This document shows, piece by piece, positions 1 to 7,357 of a stretch of 12,439 bases of DNA; positions within the stretch are counted from its first letter, which is position 1; every line of letters starts with the position of its first letter. Under the pieces are notes generated by a model that ran no database searches, had not been told where the DNA came from, and saw only the letters and a program-made list of their open reading frames with translations. The stretch covers positions 1 through 12,439 of the forward strand of contig JANQLI010000173.1 of NCBI GenBank assembly GCA_028280675.1. The letters run 5' to 3'. Origin of the DNA: Alphaproteobacteria bacterium (GTDB lineage Bacteria; Pseudomonadota; Alphaproteobacteria; SMXP01). A program made the position numbers and the translations under genes.

Positions 1-87
1 AGCGTCCTGTTGTCTGCCCCCACCGCGGAACTCTGTTGGTCCTGACCGGAGAATGAAGCTGCCTACCCCGGAAATAAGGGGAATCTC

Positions 88-116
88 TTGACAAATGGGC
101 CTTGTCATGCGCTTTT
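88..116 (+). promoter_or_regulatory. Possible aspS promoter
   Basis: A perfect TTGACA (-35 consensus) lies at 88-93. Seventeen bases further on, the -10 position (111-116, GCTTTT) is a poor match to TATAAT, though alphaproteobacterial promoters tolerate weak -10 boxes. A GAATC (GANTC, the CcrM methylation site) lies at 81-85 just upstream. The distance to the aspS ATG at 181 leaves a leader of about 60 bases. The rest of 1-87 shows no recognisable gene: all three forward frames stop and nothing looks like a known C-terminus. Box seen directly; promoter function inferred. Confidence 0.35.
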
Positions 117-141
117 GCGCGCTTCAAATGGAGGTCCGGCA

Positions 142-160
142 TCGCCCCATCCGGGGGCGA
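142..160 (+). other. Leader hairpin before aspS
   Basis: TCGCCCC (142-148) and GGGGCGA (154-160) form a perfect 7-bp stem with a 5-base loop, ending 20 bases before the aspS start. No U-run follows, so it is not a simple terminator. It could affect translation of aspS or mean nothing; no known aspS leader motif is recognised. Confidence 0.35.
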
Positions 161-180
161 CCGAATATCGAAGAAAGACG

Positions 181-1995
181 ATGACAATGCACGCTTACCG
201 CTCGCATACCTGTGGCGAACTTCGCGAGACCCATGTGGGGGAACATGTCCGCATTTCTGGCTGGGTTCACCGCAAGCGCGACCATGGCGGTCTCTTATTC
301 ATCGATCTGCGTGATCATTATGGTCTGACCCAATGTGTGGTAGAGCCGGATAATAAGGACTTTGCGCAGCTTGAGCGTATTCGGGTAGAGAGTGTGATCA
401 CAGTCTCAGGCCCCGTCCTGGCGCGGAGTGCAGACACCATCAACGATAACCTCCCCACAGGACACGTTGAGATCCGCATCGAAGAGGTTGATGTGCAATC
501 GGCTGCGGACGAGTTACCTCTCCCTGTTTTTGGCGAGCCGGATTATGCGGAAGAATTGCGTTTGCGCTACCGTTTCCTCGATTTGCGCCGCGCGACTTTG
601 CACAAAAACATCATGCTGCGCACCAGCGTCATCAAAGCCATGCGCGAAGGCATGGATGCGCGTGGCTTTTTTGATTTTCAGACGCCAATTCTGACGGCCT
701 CAAGTCCAGAAGGGGCGCGGGACTTTTTGGTGCCAAGCCGTCTGCATCCTGGAAAATTCTATGCGCTTCCTCAAGCGCCGCAGCAGTTTAAGCAATTGAT
801 CATGGTGTCAGGTTTTGACCGCTATTATCAGATCGCGCCGTGCTTCCGTGATGAAGACGCGCGGGCCGATCGCTCGGCGGGAGAGTTCTATCAGCTCGAC
901 GTAGAGATGTCCTTCGTCACCCAGGACGATGTTTTGGACGCCATTGGCGGTGTGACCTATGACGTCTTTGCTCAGCATGCGGAGGGCCGGGCGGTCACCT
1001 CCCATCCGTTCCCGCGTCTCACATTTGCAGAATCGATGTTGAAATATGGCAATGACAAACCGGATTTGCGCAACCCAATTGAAATTGTCGATGTGACGGA
1101 GGCGTTCAATCAAGAGAGCGTCACATTTAAAGCGTTTAAGTCGCAGATCGATTTGGGTGCGGTCGTCCGCGCGATCCCAGCGCCGGGCGCAGCCGAAAAG
1201 CCGCGCAGCTTCTTTGACAAGTTGAATGATTGGGCACGCAAAGACATGGGTGCGGCTGGTCTTGGCTATATTATCTTTGAAGAGGATGGTGGTAAGCTCA
1301 TCGGCAAAGGGCCGATCGCAAAATTCGTGCCTGAAGACGTGCAAGGTCAACTGGCGAAAATCGCGGGGATCAAATCCGGCGATGCCCTGTTCTTCGCTTG
1401 CGATAAAGAAAGCGCCGCAGCGCGCCTGGCCGGTGAAGCCCGCATTCGTATTGGGAATGAGCTCGACATCTGTGAAAAAGATATTTTCAAATTCGTCTGG
1501 ATCACCGATTACCCACTCTATGAGTATAACGAAACCGAAAAGCGCATCGACTTCAGCCATAACCCGTTTTCAATGCCAGAAAATGGTTTGAAGGATTTGC
1601 AAGACAAAGATCCGCTTGAGGTGATGGGCCTGCAATACGATCTGGTCTGTAACGGACATGAGCTTGGCTCCGGCGCGATCCGAAACCATCACCCCGAAAC
1701 CATGTTCAAGGCCTTTGAGATTGCAGGCTATAGCCGCGCGCAAGTGGAAACTGAATTTGCCGGTATGTTGAACGCCTTCAAATATGGCGCGCCGCCGCAT
1801 GGCGGCATTGCCTTGGGTGTGGATCGGGTGGTTATGCTGCTGGCGGATCAGGTGAATATCCGCGAAGTCACCATGTTCCCGATGAACCAGCAAGCCGAAG
1901 ATTTGCTGATGAATGCGCCTGCGGAACCGGATTCTCATCAATTGCGCGAAGTGCATGTGCGTGTGGCTCTGCCACCGGAAGCCAAAAAAGACTAA
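181..1995 (+). CDS. aspS: Aspartate--tRNA ligase, probably the Asp/Asn non-discriminating type
   Basis: A cytoplasmic class II synthetase of 604 residues, the usual bacterial AspRS length. Order of parts: N-terminal OB-fold anticodon-binding domain (about residues 1-110, with GWVHRKRDHGG), catalytic core, bacterial GAD insertion domain in the middle, then the rest of the core. Motif 2 is FRDEDARADRS followed by EFYQLDVEMSF; motif 3 is GIALGVDRVVMLL near the C-terminus. His35 in RDHGG matches His31 of Pseudomonas AspRS, a residue linked to non-discriminating enzymes that also charge tRNA-Asn; Asn-tRNA would then be completed by the amidotransferase GatCAB, not visible here. The frame is open back to a TTG at 88, but that codon lies in a TTGACA promoter-like box and the extra 31 residues do not resemble AspRS. 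The ATG at 181 follows GAAGAAAG and family proteins begin near MHxYRxHTCG; ATG 187 is also possible. It stands alone, with a terminator after it. Confidence 0.97.
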   Translation: MTMHAYRSHTCGELRETHVGEHVRISGWVHRKRDHGGLLFIDLRDHYGLTQCVVEPDNKDFAQLERIRVESVITVSGPVLARSADTINDNLPTGHVEIRIEEVDVQSAADELPLPVFGEPDYAEELRLRYRFLDLRRATLHKNIMLRTSVIKAMREGMDARGFFDFQTPILTASSPEGARDFLVPSRLHPGKFYALPQAPQQFKQLIMVSGFDRYYQIAPCFRDEDARADRSAGEFYQLDVEMSFVTQDDVLDAIGGVTYDVFAQHAEGRAVTSHPFPRLTFAESMLKYGNDKPDLRNPIEIVDVTEAFNQESVTFKAFKSQIDLGAVVRAIPAPGAAEKPRSFFDKLNDWARKDMGAAGLGYIIFEEDGGKLIGKGPIAKFVPEDVQGQLAKIAGIKSGDALFFACDKESAAARLAGEARIRIGNELDICEKDIFKFVWITDYPLYEYNETEKRIDFSHNPFSMPENGLKDLQDKDPLEVMGLQYDLVCNGHELGSGAIRNHHPETMFKAFEIAGYSRAQVETEFAGMLNAFKYGAPPHGGIALGVDRVVMLLADQVNIREVTMFPMNQQAEDLLMNAPAEPDSHQLREVHVRVALPPEAKKD

Positions 1996-2013
1996 CTGCG
2001 AATGGCTTGCATT

Positions 2014-2042
2014 GTGTGCCACATATTGGCACGCGGGTTTTT
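2014..2042 (+). terminator. Rho-independent terminator of aspS
   Basis: GTGTGCC (2014-2020) pairs with GGCACGC (2028-2034) through one G-U pair around a 7-base loop, and is followed by GGG and TTTTT (2038-2042). It begins 18 bases after the aspS stop, which is the expected place. Structure seen directly; function inferred from the standard stem plus U-run pattern. Confidence 0.7.
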
Positions 2043-2100
2043 GATCTGTGTCATGGCGCGGGTGGTTGGCGTAATGTCTTATCATGAGACAACGTGATCT

Positions 2101-2155
2101 CAAATCCTTGATCCTTCGAGACAGCACTTCGCGCTTCCTCAGGATGAAGGATTTG
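2101..2155. repeat. Long imperfect palindrome, intergenic repeat element
   Basis: CAAATCCTT (2101-2109) is the exact reverse complement of AAGGATTTG (2147-2155). Inside it, ATCCT (2111-2115) pairs with AGGAT (2141-2145) across a single G-G mismatch, then GAG/CTC and AGC/GCT continue the stem. The core (CCTTCGAGAC ... CCTCAGGATGA) resembles an interspersed palindromic element common between genes in many alphaproteobacterial genomes. That family resemblance is from memory; the pairing is seen in the sequence. It may form RNA structure in a read-through transcript but has no U-run. Confidence 0.7.
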
Positions 2156-2160
2156 GATTA

Positions 2161-2224
2161 GGCCTTCATGGTGAGGGCGCAGACTCATGGAACATGAGGA
2201 TGCGTGTCTCGAACCACAAAGGCC
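2161..2224. repeat. Second long palindrome ending just before the dioxygenase ribosome site
   Basis: GGCCTT (2161-2166) pairs with AAGGCC (2219-2224). Inside, TGGT pairs with ACCA, GAG with CTC, CGCA with TGCG, and the tip is CTCATG-GAA-CATGAG, so nearly the whole 64 bases folds as one arm with mismatches. It follows the 2101-2155 element by five bases and ends nine bases before the GAGG ribosome site (2233-2236) of the dioxygenase gene. It looks like a divergent copy of the same class of intergenic repeat (CTTCATGGTGAGG ... GTCTCGAACCAC). No promoter is obvious between it and the gene, so the promoter may lie within or before the repeats. Confidence 0.65.
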
Positions 2225-2243
2225 GTAAGAATGAGGACTCGCC

Positions 2244-3125
2244 ATGACTTATCAAGACATTCAAACCTATAAACATATTAAACTCACGCCATATGCGGGG
2301 GCCTGCGGCGTCGAGGTTGACGGTGTTGATCTCTCAAAACCCATGCCGGACGAGGTTTTTGCCGAAGTGAAACACGCCTTGCATGAGCATTTGGTGATTT
2401 TCTTTCACGGCCAAGACATGAATCCTGCGAACTTCAAAGCCTTCTGCGAGCAATGGGGCACGCTGGAAGACGAGCCGTTTATTCCAAAGTTACAAGATGA
2501 AAGCGCACCGGGCGTGCATGAGTTTAAAGGCAATATCGATCCCAATCGCAAAACCACGCAAGATTTGCGCTGGCATGTCGATCATTCCTACCGCCAATAT
2601 CCCAGCATGGGCGCGATGCTCTATGCGCTGGATGTTCCGGCGGCAGGCGGCGATACGCTGTTTGCCAATATGTACAAAGCTTATGACGATTTGTCAGACT
2701 CGATGAAGCGCTTTTGCGAAGGCCTGACGGCGGTGCATGATGTGCTCGCCTATGGCATGGATGTCGGGCTGCTCAATACCGATAAACCCGAGGGGTTTGA
2801 GTATCTCAAAATCATGCGCGAAAACTTCCCGCCTATGGAGCATCCCCTTGTGTGCACGCATCCAGTGACAGGCCGCAAATTTCTCTATGTCAATCAAAGT
2901 TGGGTCAAACGCATCAAAGAGCTAGAGCCGATTGAAAGCCGTCACTTGATCAGCATGCTGAACGAGCATTCGACACAGCTCAAATATCAATGCCGTTTCC
3001 GGTGGTCGAACCGCGACCTGATCATGTGGGATAACCATTCCTGCATCCATTCCGGCGTGCCGGATTATGTCGGCAAACGGTCCATGCTCCGCGGTTCCAT
3101 TGAGGACCACTGGGTGCCAGCGTAG
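2244..3125 (+). CDS. TauD/TfdA-family 2-oxoglutarate Fe(II) dioxygenase, substrate unknown
   Basis: A 293-residue cytoplasmic oxygenase that should couple oxidative decarboxylation of 2-oxoglutarate to hydroxylation of a small substrate. The iron-binding HxD is His111-Val-Asp113 in RWHVDHSY, the distal His is His269 in WDNHSCIHSGVPDY, and Arg279 or Arg283 (GKRSMLRG) would bind 2-oxoglutarate; the spacing is close to that of TauD. Also typical are VPAAGGDTLFANMYKAYDDL (131-150) and HPLVCTHPVTGRKFLYVNQS (200-219). Family members act on taurine, 2,4-D, alkyl sulfates and other compounds; the sequence does not tell which, and no sulfonate transporter, sulfur gene or regulator lies nearby, so no gene name is given. 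The start is supported by GAGG seven bases before the ATG. It is a single gene, convergent with nrdJ. Confidence 0.92.
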   Translation: MTYQDIQTYKHIKLTPYAGACGVEVDGVDLSKPMPDEVFAEVKHALHEHLVIFFHGQDMNPANFKAFCEQWGTLEDEPFIPKLQDESAPGVHEFKGNIDPNRKTTQDLRWHVDHSYRQYPSMGAMLYALDVPAAGGDTLFANMYKAYDDLSDSMKRFCEGLTAVHDVLAYGMDVGLLNTDKPEGFEYLKIMRENFPPMEHPLVCTHPVTGRKFLYVNQSWVKRIKELEPIESRHLISMLNEHSTQLKYQCRFRWSNRDLIMWDNHSCIHSGVPDYVGKRSMLRGSIEDHWVPA

Positions 3126-3145
3126 GGCTGAGTTGTACCCTCTCA

Positions 3146-3178
3146 TTGTCATCCTCGGGCTTGTCCCGAGGATGACAA
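3146..3178. terminator. Perfect 14-bp hairpin between convergent genes, probable terminator and repeat
   Basis: TTGTCATCCTCGGG (3146-3159) and CCCGAGGATGACAA (3165-3178) are exact reverse complements around the loop CTTGT. On the + strand a TTTTTA run follows eight bases later (3186-3191), so it could end dioxygenase transcription; on the - strand, for nrdJ, no U-run follows. The CATCCTCGGGC-CCGAGGATG core is a motif often seen as an intergenic repeat in alphaproteobacteria (recalled, not searched). Confidence 0.65.
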
Positions 3179-3199
3179 GTGTGGTTTTTATATTTCCGG

Positions 3200-3229
3200 A
3201 TCACGCTCGCATAGCTCGCGGTCCGTGAT
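3200..3229. repeat. Second inverted repeat downstream of nrdJ
   Basis: ATCACG (3200-3205) pairs with CGTGAT (3224-3229), with CGC (3208-3210) and GCG (3218-3220) inside around ATAGCTC. It begins eight bases past the nrdJ stop. Its right edge GATGACAAG matches the right edge of the 3146-3178 hairpin, which suggests that the two are modules of one composite repeat. Confidence 0.5.
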
Positions 3230-3236
3230 GACAAGG

Positions 3237-6200
3237 CTATGAACACCCAGTCGTCCCACCGCAGGTGTCGCACTTCAAACACGTGCCGTTGCGCACCAGG
3301 GTAAAGTTGCCGCACGAGCCGCAGGCGTCGCCTTCATACCCCTTCATGCGAGCTTCTTGGGCGCGTTTGGCGTCGAGCTCTTTTTCGATGCGTTCGACCG
3401 ATTGGCCCACCGGATGCGATCCTGCCGTGCCTGTCGCAGCGTGTTCGACCTCGACGCTGAGTTGTTCAAAGGTCGCTTGGATGTCTTGTTCCTCGACAAC
3501 CTCATCACCGACCATGGCTTGCCGCATCTCTTCGCTGCGCTTGGTGCGGTTCTTGAGGACCACGAGATTGTTTGGCAAGTTAGAGCGTAAGTACCCTTGT
3601 GACGCGACGCTTTTCACTACTGTGTTGATGACCGCATCGTCTTTGCCATCGTCATGCGGATCTTTCCCTTCGTCTTCACCGGCGCCCATCGCGTCGATCT
3701 GCAGGTCATCGGGTTTGACATGGGCGAGGTCATCGCGGCCAAGGTAAGAGACCGCCAGCTCACGGAAGATATAATCCAGCAGCGAGGTGGCATTCTTGAT
3801 TGTATCATTGCCTTGCACAAGACCTGCCGGTTCAAAGCGGGTGAAGGTGAAAGCTTCGACAAATTCTTCCAGCGGCACGCCATATTGCAGGCCAATCGAA
3901 ACGGCAATCGCAAAGTTATTCATCAGCGAGCGGAAAGCCGCGCCTTCTTTGTGCATGTCGATGAACAGCTCGCCAATGGTGCCGTCTTCATATTCCCCGG
4001 TGCGTAGGTACACCTTGTGTCCGCCCACGGTGGCTTTTTGCGTGTAGCCTTTGCGCCGGTGGGGCAGCTTGCGGCGGTCTTGTCCGCGCGCGACTTCCAC
4101 CTCAATAGGGACTTCGACAATGCGCTCGACAATTTTTTCAGCGACCGCTTGGGCGCGGGCGGCAAGGGGAGCGTCGCTATCGGTGGCAGTGTCGAGGGCG
4201 TCATCGTCATCATCGCCTTCGAGCAACTGCGCATTCAATGGCTGGCTGAGTTTGGAGCCGTCGCGGTAGAGCGCATTGGCTTTCAGGCCGAGCTTCCACG
4301 ACAGCATATATGCGTTTAAGCAATCGTCTATGCTCGCGTCATTCGGCATGTTGATGGTTTTCGAAATCGCACCGGTGATAAAGGGCTGCACGGCCGCCAT
4401 CATGCGAATGTGGCTCTCGACTGAAAGATAGCGTTTGCCGATACGGCCGCACGGGTTCGCGCAATCAAAGACCGGCAGATGCTCATCCTTCATATGCGGC
4501 GCGCCTTCAAGAGTCATCGCGCCGCAGCAATAAAGGTTGGCGACCTCAACGTCGTCTTTGGTGAAGCCAATGCCTTCGAGCAGGTTGAAATTCACGTCAT
4601 CCAATTGTTCTGAGGCAAGACCGAGAACATCTTTGCAGAAGCCTTCACCGAGTGTCCATTTGTTAAAGACAAAGCTGATGTCAAACGCGGTGGCCAGCGA
4701 CTCTTCAATGGCGTCAAGCTCAATATCGGTAAAGCCTTTGGCGCGCAATGTATCGTGGTTGATCACTGGCGCATTCTTCAACGTGCCGGCGCCGACCGCG
4801 TATTGTTCGATCTCACGGATTTCATCCGGTTTATATCCAAGCTTGCGCAAGGCTTTTGGCACAGTGCGGTTGATGATTTTAAAGTATCCGCCACCGGCCA
4901 GCTTTTTGAATTTCACCAGGGCGAAGTCGGGTTCGATGCCTGTCGTGTCGCAATCCATCACCAGGCCAATCGTGCCGGTCGGCGCAATAACAGACACTTG
5001 CGCATTCCGGAAGCCGAATTGCGTACCGACCTCAAGCGCTTCGTCCCACACGGCGCGGGCCCGCCCGACAACCAATGTGTCGGGGCAATTGTCCGCATCC
5101 AGCGGGACAGGGCGCGTACTTAATTTCTCGTAATCGCTTTCCGCATAGGCGGCGCGGCGGTGATTGCGAATGACGCGTAGCATGTGCTGGTCGTTTTCCC
5201 AATATTTCGGAAACGCGCCAAGCTCTTTCGCCATCTCGGCGGACGTTGCATAAGACGCGCCGGTCATCAGGGCAGAGATCGCCCCCGCCATAGCGCGGCC
5301 TTCGTCGCTGTCATAGCCAAGACCCATCGCCATCAAAAGCCCACCAATATTGGCAAAGCCCAAACCAAGAGTACGGTAGTCATAAGAGAGTTCGGCGACA
5401 TCTTGCGATGGGAACTGCGCCATCATGACGGAAATTTCGAGCACCAATGTCCACAGACGCACGGCATGCTCAAAGCCATCGACATCGAATGTGCCATCGG
5501 CATTTTGGAACGCCATCAAATTGATGGAGGCGAGGTTACACGCCGTGTTGTCAAGGAACATATATTCCGAACACGGATTTGAGGCTTTAATCTCGCCGCC
5601 CTCGGGGCAGGTGTGCCAATCATTAATGGTGGAGTGGTATTGCAGTCCTGGATCCGCACTCTGCCAGGCAGCTTCACCGATTTTGTCCCACAGGTCGCGG
5701 GCTTTCAGGGATTTGGTGACGCTGCCATCTTTGCGGGCGATGAGATTCCATGTGCCGTTCTTTTCCACTGCATGCAGGAAGTCATCGGTGACGCGCACCG
5801 AATTGTTCGAGTTTTGCCCCGATACAGTGCGATAGGCCTCGCTGTCCCAATCGGTGTCATAGGTTTGGAATTCGATTTCGGCATAGCCTTGCTTGGCCAG
5901 TTGAATCACCCGTTGAATATAATTTTCGGGGATCATCGCTTTTTTAGCGGCGCGGATTTCCCGCTTCAGTGCAGGGTTCTTTTTCGGATCATAGCAATCC
6001 CCATCCGGACCTTCGCAATTGACGCAGCTTTTCATGATTGCCGTCAGATGTTTGCTCATGGTTTTTGAGCCGGTGACAAGCGCCGCCACTTTCTGCTCTT
6101 CTTTCACCTTCCAGTCGATATAGTCTTCGATGTCGGGGTGATCGATATTGACGACAACCATCTTGGCTGCACGGCGTGTGGTGCCGCCCGATTTAATTGC

Positions 6201-6998
6201 GCCAGCAGCCCGGTCGCCAATGCGCAGGAAGCTCATCAAACCAGAGGATTTTCCGCCGCCGGACAGGGTTTCGTTTTCCCCGCGCAAGTCCGAGAAGTTC
6301 GACCCGGTGCCAGAGCCATATTTGAAGAGGCGCGCTTCGCGCACCCACAAATCCATAATGCCGCCGTCATTCACCAGATCGTCGTCAACGCTTTGAATGA
6401 AGCAAGCATGCGGTTGCGGGTGTTCATAAGCACTTTCAGACTTTCGGCATTCACCCGTTTGTGCATCCACGTAATAGTGACCTTGCGCAGGACCATCGAT
6501 GCCATAGGCCCAATTAAGGCCAGTGTTAAACCATTGTGGAGAGTTGGGTGCTGCGATTTGCGTCGCCAGCATGTAACGCATTTCATCGTAAAAGGCGCGG
6601 GCATCTTTTTCTGCGGCGAAGTAACCGCCTTTCCATCCCCAATAAGTCCACGTGCCAGCAAGGCGGTCAAAGACCTGCTTGCCGCTCAGCTCAGGGCCTG
6701 TTTGCTTGTCTTCGTCGAGCCCTGCTAGCGCGTCTTGATCGGGCACGTGTTTCCAGAGCCATTCTGGAACATCCTCTTCCGCCACTGTCGTCAGCGCCGC
6801 AGGAACACCGGCTTTGCGGAAATACTTTTGCGCCAAGACATCGCTTGCGACCTGGCTCCAAGCTTTCGGGACCTCAACGCCGTCGAGTTGGAAGACAACG
6901 GATCCGTCTGGATTGCGGATTTCACTTGTGGTCGTGTCAAACTCAATGGAGTCGTAGGGTGATTTTTGGTCTTCTGTAAAACGCCGAATAATGCGCAT
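3237..6998 (-). CDS. nrdJ: Adenosylcobalamin-dependent (class II) ribonucleotide reductase
   Basis: A cytoplasmic enzyme of 1253 residues, in the size range of the long alphaproteobacterial NrdJ, that reduces ribonucleotides to deoxyribonucleotides with coenzyme B12 as radical source, with or without oxygen. Catalytic barrel: Cys199 (PHACF) is the likely redox cysteine, NSNNSVRV at 396-403, NPCSE at 474-478 with Cys476 the probable thiyl-radical residue and Asn474 and Glu478 as partners, Cys487 (NTACNLASINL), and PTGTIG at 673-678. Then come an acidic linker (GDDDDDALD, about 928-936), a TSCPD domain (about 985-1095), and a cysteine-rich tail (Cys1226, 1229, 1240, 1243, 1246, 1252), probably a zinc ribbon plus the redox pair that re-reduces the active site. 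The ATG at 6998 follows GGGGAG at good spacing. No nrdAB or nrdDG is in the window. No frameshift is seen. The upstream region has possible NrdR and DnaA sites. Confidence 0.98.
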   Translation of the reverse strand: MRIIRRFTEDQKSPYDSIEFDTTTSEIRNPDGSVVFQLDGVEVPKAWSQVASDVLAQKYFRKAGVPAALTTVAEEDVPEWLWKHVPDQDALAGLDEDKQTGPELSGKQVFDRLAGTWTYWGWKGGYFAAEKDARAFYDEMRYMLATQIAAPNSPQWFNTGLNWAYGIDGPAQGHYYVDAQTGECRKSESAYEHPQPHACFIQSVDDDLVNDGGIMDLWVREARLFKYGSGTGSNFSDLRGENETLSGGGKSSGLMSFLRIGDRAAGAIKSGGTTRRAAKMVVVNIDHPDIEDYIDWKVKEEQKVAALVTGSKTMSKHLTAIMKSCVNCEGPDGDCYDPKKNPALKREIRAAKKAMIPENYIQRVIQLAKQGYAEIEFQTYDTDWDSEAYRTVSGQNSNNSVRVTDDFLHAVEKNGTWNLIARKDGSVTKSLKARDLWDKIGEAAWQSADPGLQYHSTINDWHTCPEGGEIKASNPCSEYMFLDNTACNLASINLMAFQNADGTFDVDGFEHAVRLWTLVLEISVMMAQFPSQDVAELSYDYRTLGLGFANIGGLLMAMGLGYDSDEGRAMAGAISALMTGASYATSAEMAKELGAFPKYWENDQHMLRVIRNHRRAAYAESDYEKLSTRPVPLDADNCPDTLVVGRARAVWDEALEVGTQFGFRNAQVSVIAPTGTIGLVMDCDTTGIEPDFALVKFKKLAGGGYFKIINRTVPKALRKLGYKPDEIREIEQYAVGAGTLKNAPVINHDTLRAKGFTDIELDAIEESLATAFDISFVFNKWTLGEGFCKDVLGLASEQLDDVNFNLLEGIGFTKDDVEVANLYCCGAMTLEGAPHMKDEHLPVFDCANPCGRIGKRYLSVESHIRMMAAVQPFITGAISKTINMPNDASIDDCLNAYMLSWKLGLKANALYRDGSKLSQPLNAQLLEGDDDDDALDTATDSDAPLAARAQAVAEKIVERIVEVPIEVEVARGQDRRKLPHRRKGYTQKATVGGHKVYLRTGEYEDGTIGELFIDMHKEGAAFRSLMNNFAIAVSIGLQYGVPLEEFVEAFTFTRFEPAGLVQGNDTIKNATSLLDYIFRELAVSYLGRDDLAHVKPDDLQIDAMGAGEDEGKDPHDDGKDDAVINTVVKSVASQGYLRSNLPNNLVVLKNRTKRSEEMRQAMVGDEVVEEQDIQATFEQLSVEVEHAATGTAGSHPVGQSVERIEKELDAKRAQEARMKGYEGDACGSCGNFTLVRNGTCLKCDTCGGTTGCS

Positions 6999-7034
6999 TG
7001 GGTGCTCCCCAGCTAAAAAGTCAAAGTAGCCTCA

Positions 7035-7054
7035 TGGGCGGGAAATTCCGCCCA
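7035..7054 (-). other. Hairpin in the nrdJ leader
   Basis: TGGGCGG (7035-7041) and CCGCCCA (7048-7054) form a perfect 7-bp GC-rich stem, about 36 bases before the nrdJ start when read on the - strand. There is no U-run. I looked for the conserved cobalamin riboswitch box and could not find it, so this is not called a riboswitch. Confidence 0.4.
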
Positions 7055-7127
7055 GTATTCCCATTGGTCGAATAGGGGGTGTTGAGATGACAGGCCTGAA
7101 ACGCGCCGCACGCTCTAGGCTTACTCC

Positions 7128-7147
7128 TTGATTCTTCAGCGAATCAA
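7128..7147. repeat. Inverted repeat with two GANTC sites in the nrdJ leader
   Basis: TTGATTC (7128-7134) and GAATCAA (7141-7147) are exact reverse complements around TTCAGC. Each arm holds a GANTC (GATTC 7130-7134, GAATC 7141-7145), the target of the alphaproteobacterial cell-cycle methylase CcrM. It lies between the candidate nrdJ promoter and the gene. The arms could be an operator, an RNA hairpin or chance. Confidence 0.4.
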
Positions 7148-7195
7148 TCCCTCGACGCACACTAGATCATGCGTCAATTTCCTCAATGGGCACAA

Positions 7196-7224
7196 AGTGT
7201 AGAATGCCCGGATTTCGGGTGCAA
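7196..7224 (-). promoter_or_regulatory. Candidate nrdJ promoter
   Basis: Read on the - strand, TTGCAC (7224-7219) is followed after exactly 17 bases by TACACT (7201-7196), each a partial match to TTGACA and TATAAT. Transcription would start near 7189 and leave a leader of about 190 bases. The boxes are seen; use as a promoter is inferred. Confidence 0.45.
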
Positions 7225-7270
7225 CACATTTTGTGGTTAATTTAACACTTACCCCCAAGATATATGATTT
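7224..7270. promoter_or_regulatory. Possible pair of NrdR boxes upstream of nrdJ
   Basis: Two 16-base stretches, 7224-7239 (centred on CACATTTTGTGG) and 7255-7270 (with ATATAT at its centre), each match 10 of 16 positions of the NrdR box consensus ACACWATATATWGTGT by hand count. They start 31 bases apart, the spacing usual for paired NrdR boxes. They sit at and just upstream of the candidate nrdJ -35. The individual matches are weak; location and spacing are the main argument. An 11-base palindrome, GTTAATTTAAC (7236-7246), overlaps the first box. Confidence 0.3.
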
Positions 7271-7290
7271 ATCCACAGGGATTTGGATAA
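7269..7290. promoter_or_regulatory. DnaA box pair: one perfect, one near match in inverted orientation
   Basis: TTATCCACA at 7269-7277 is an exact match to the DnaA box consensus. TTTGGATAA at 7282-7290 is, on the other strand, TTATCCAAA, one base off. The two face each other four bases apart. They lie about 80 bases upstream of the candidate nrdJ start of transcription. DnaA is known to regulate ribonucleotide reductase genes in E. coli; here that role is inferred. Confidence 0.5.
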
Positions 7291-7357
7291 GGTGCTGTAT
7301 TCATTAAAGGAATTTGAAGATGCTGAGATCGGAGAAAGGGTGGGCAAAGGGTCAAAT

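Noticed and set aside
1..87. End of an upstream protein gene.
   Set aside because: The frames are short and none shows a recognisable C-terminus, so no partial gene is called.
808..1560. 250-residue open frame antisense to aspS.
   Set aside because: It is a shadow of the well-supported aspS frame; no domain, ribosome site or promoter supports it.
4537..5133. Long open frames antisense to nrdJ (also around 6138-6728).
   Set aside because: They are low-complexity products of the nrdJ codon pattern, while NrdJ is unbroken and fully recognisable.
7237..7252. CtrA site (TTAA-N7-TTAA) between nrdJ and the NDUFA12 gene.
   Set aside because: The second half-site is not at the required spacing; only the palindrome GTTAATTTAAC is there.
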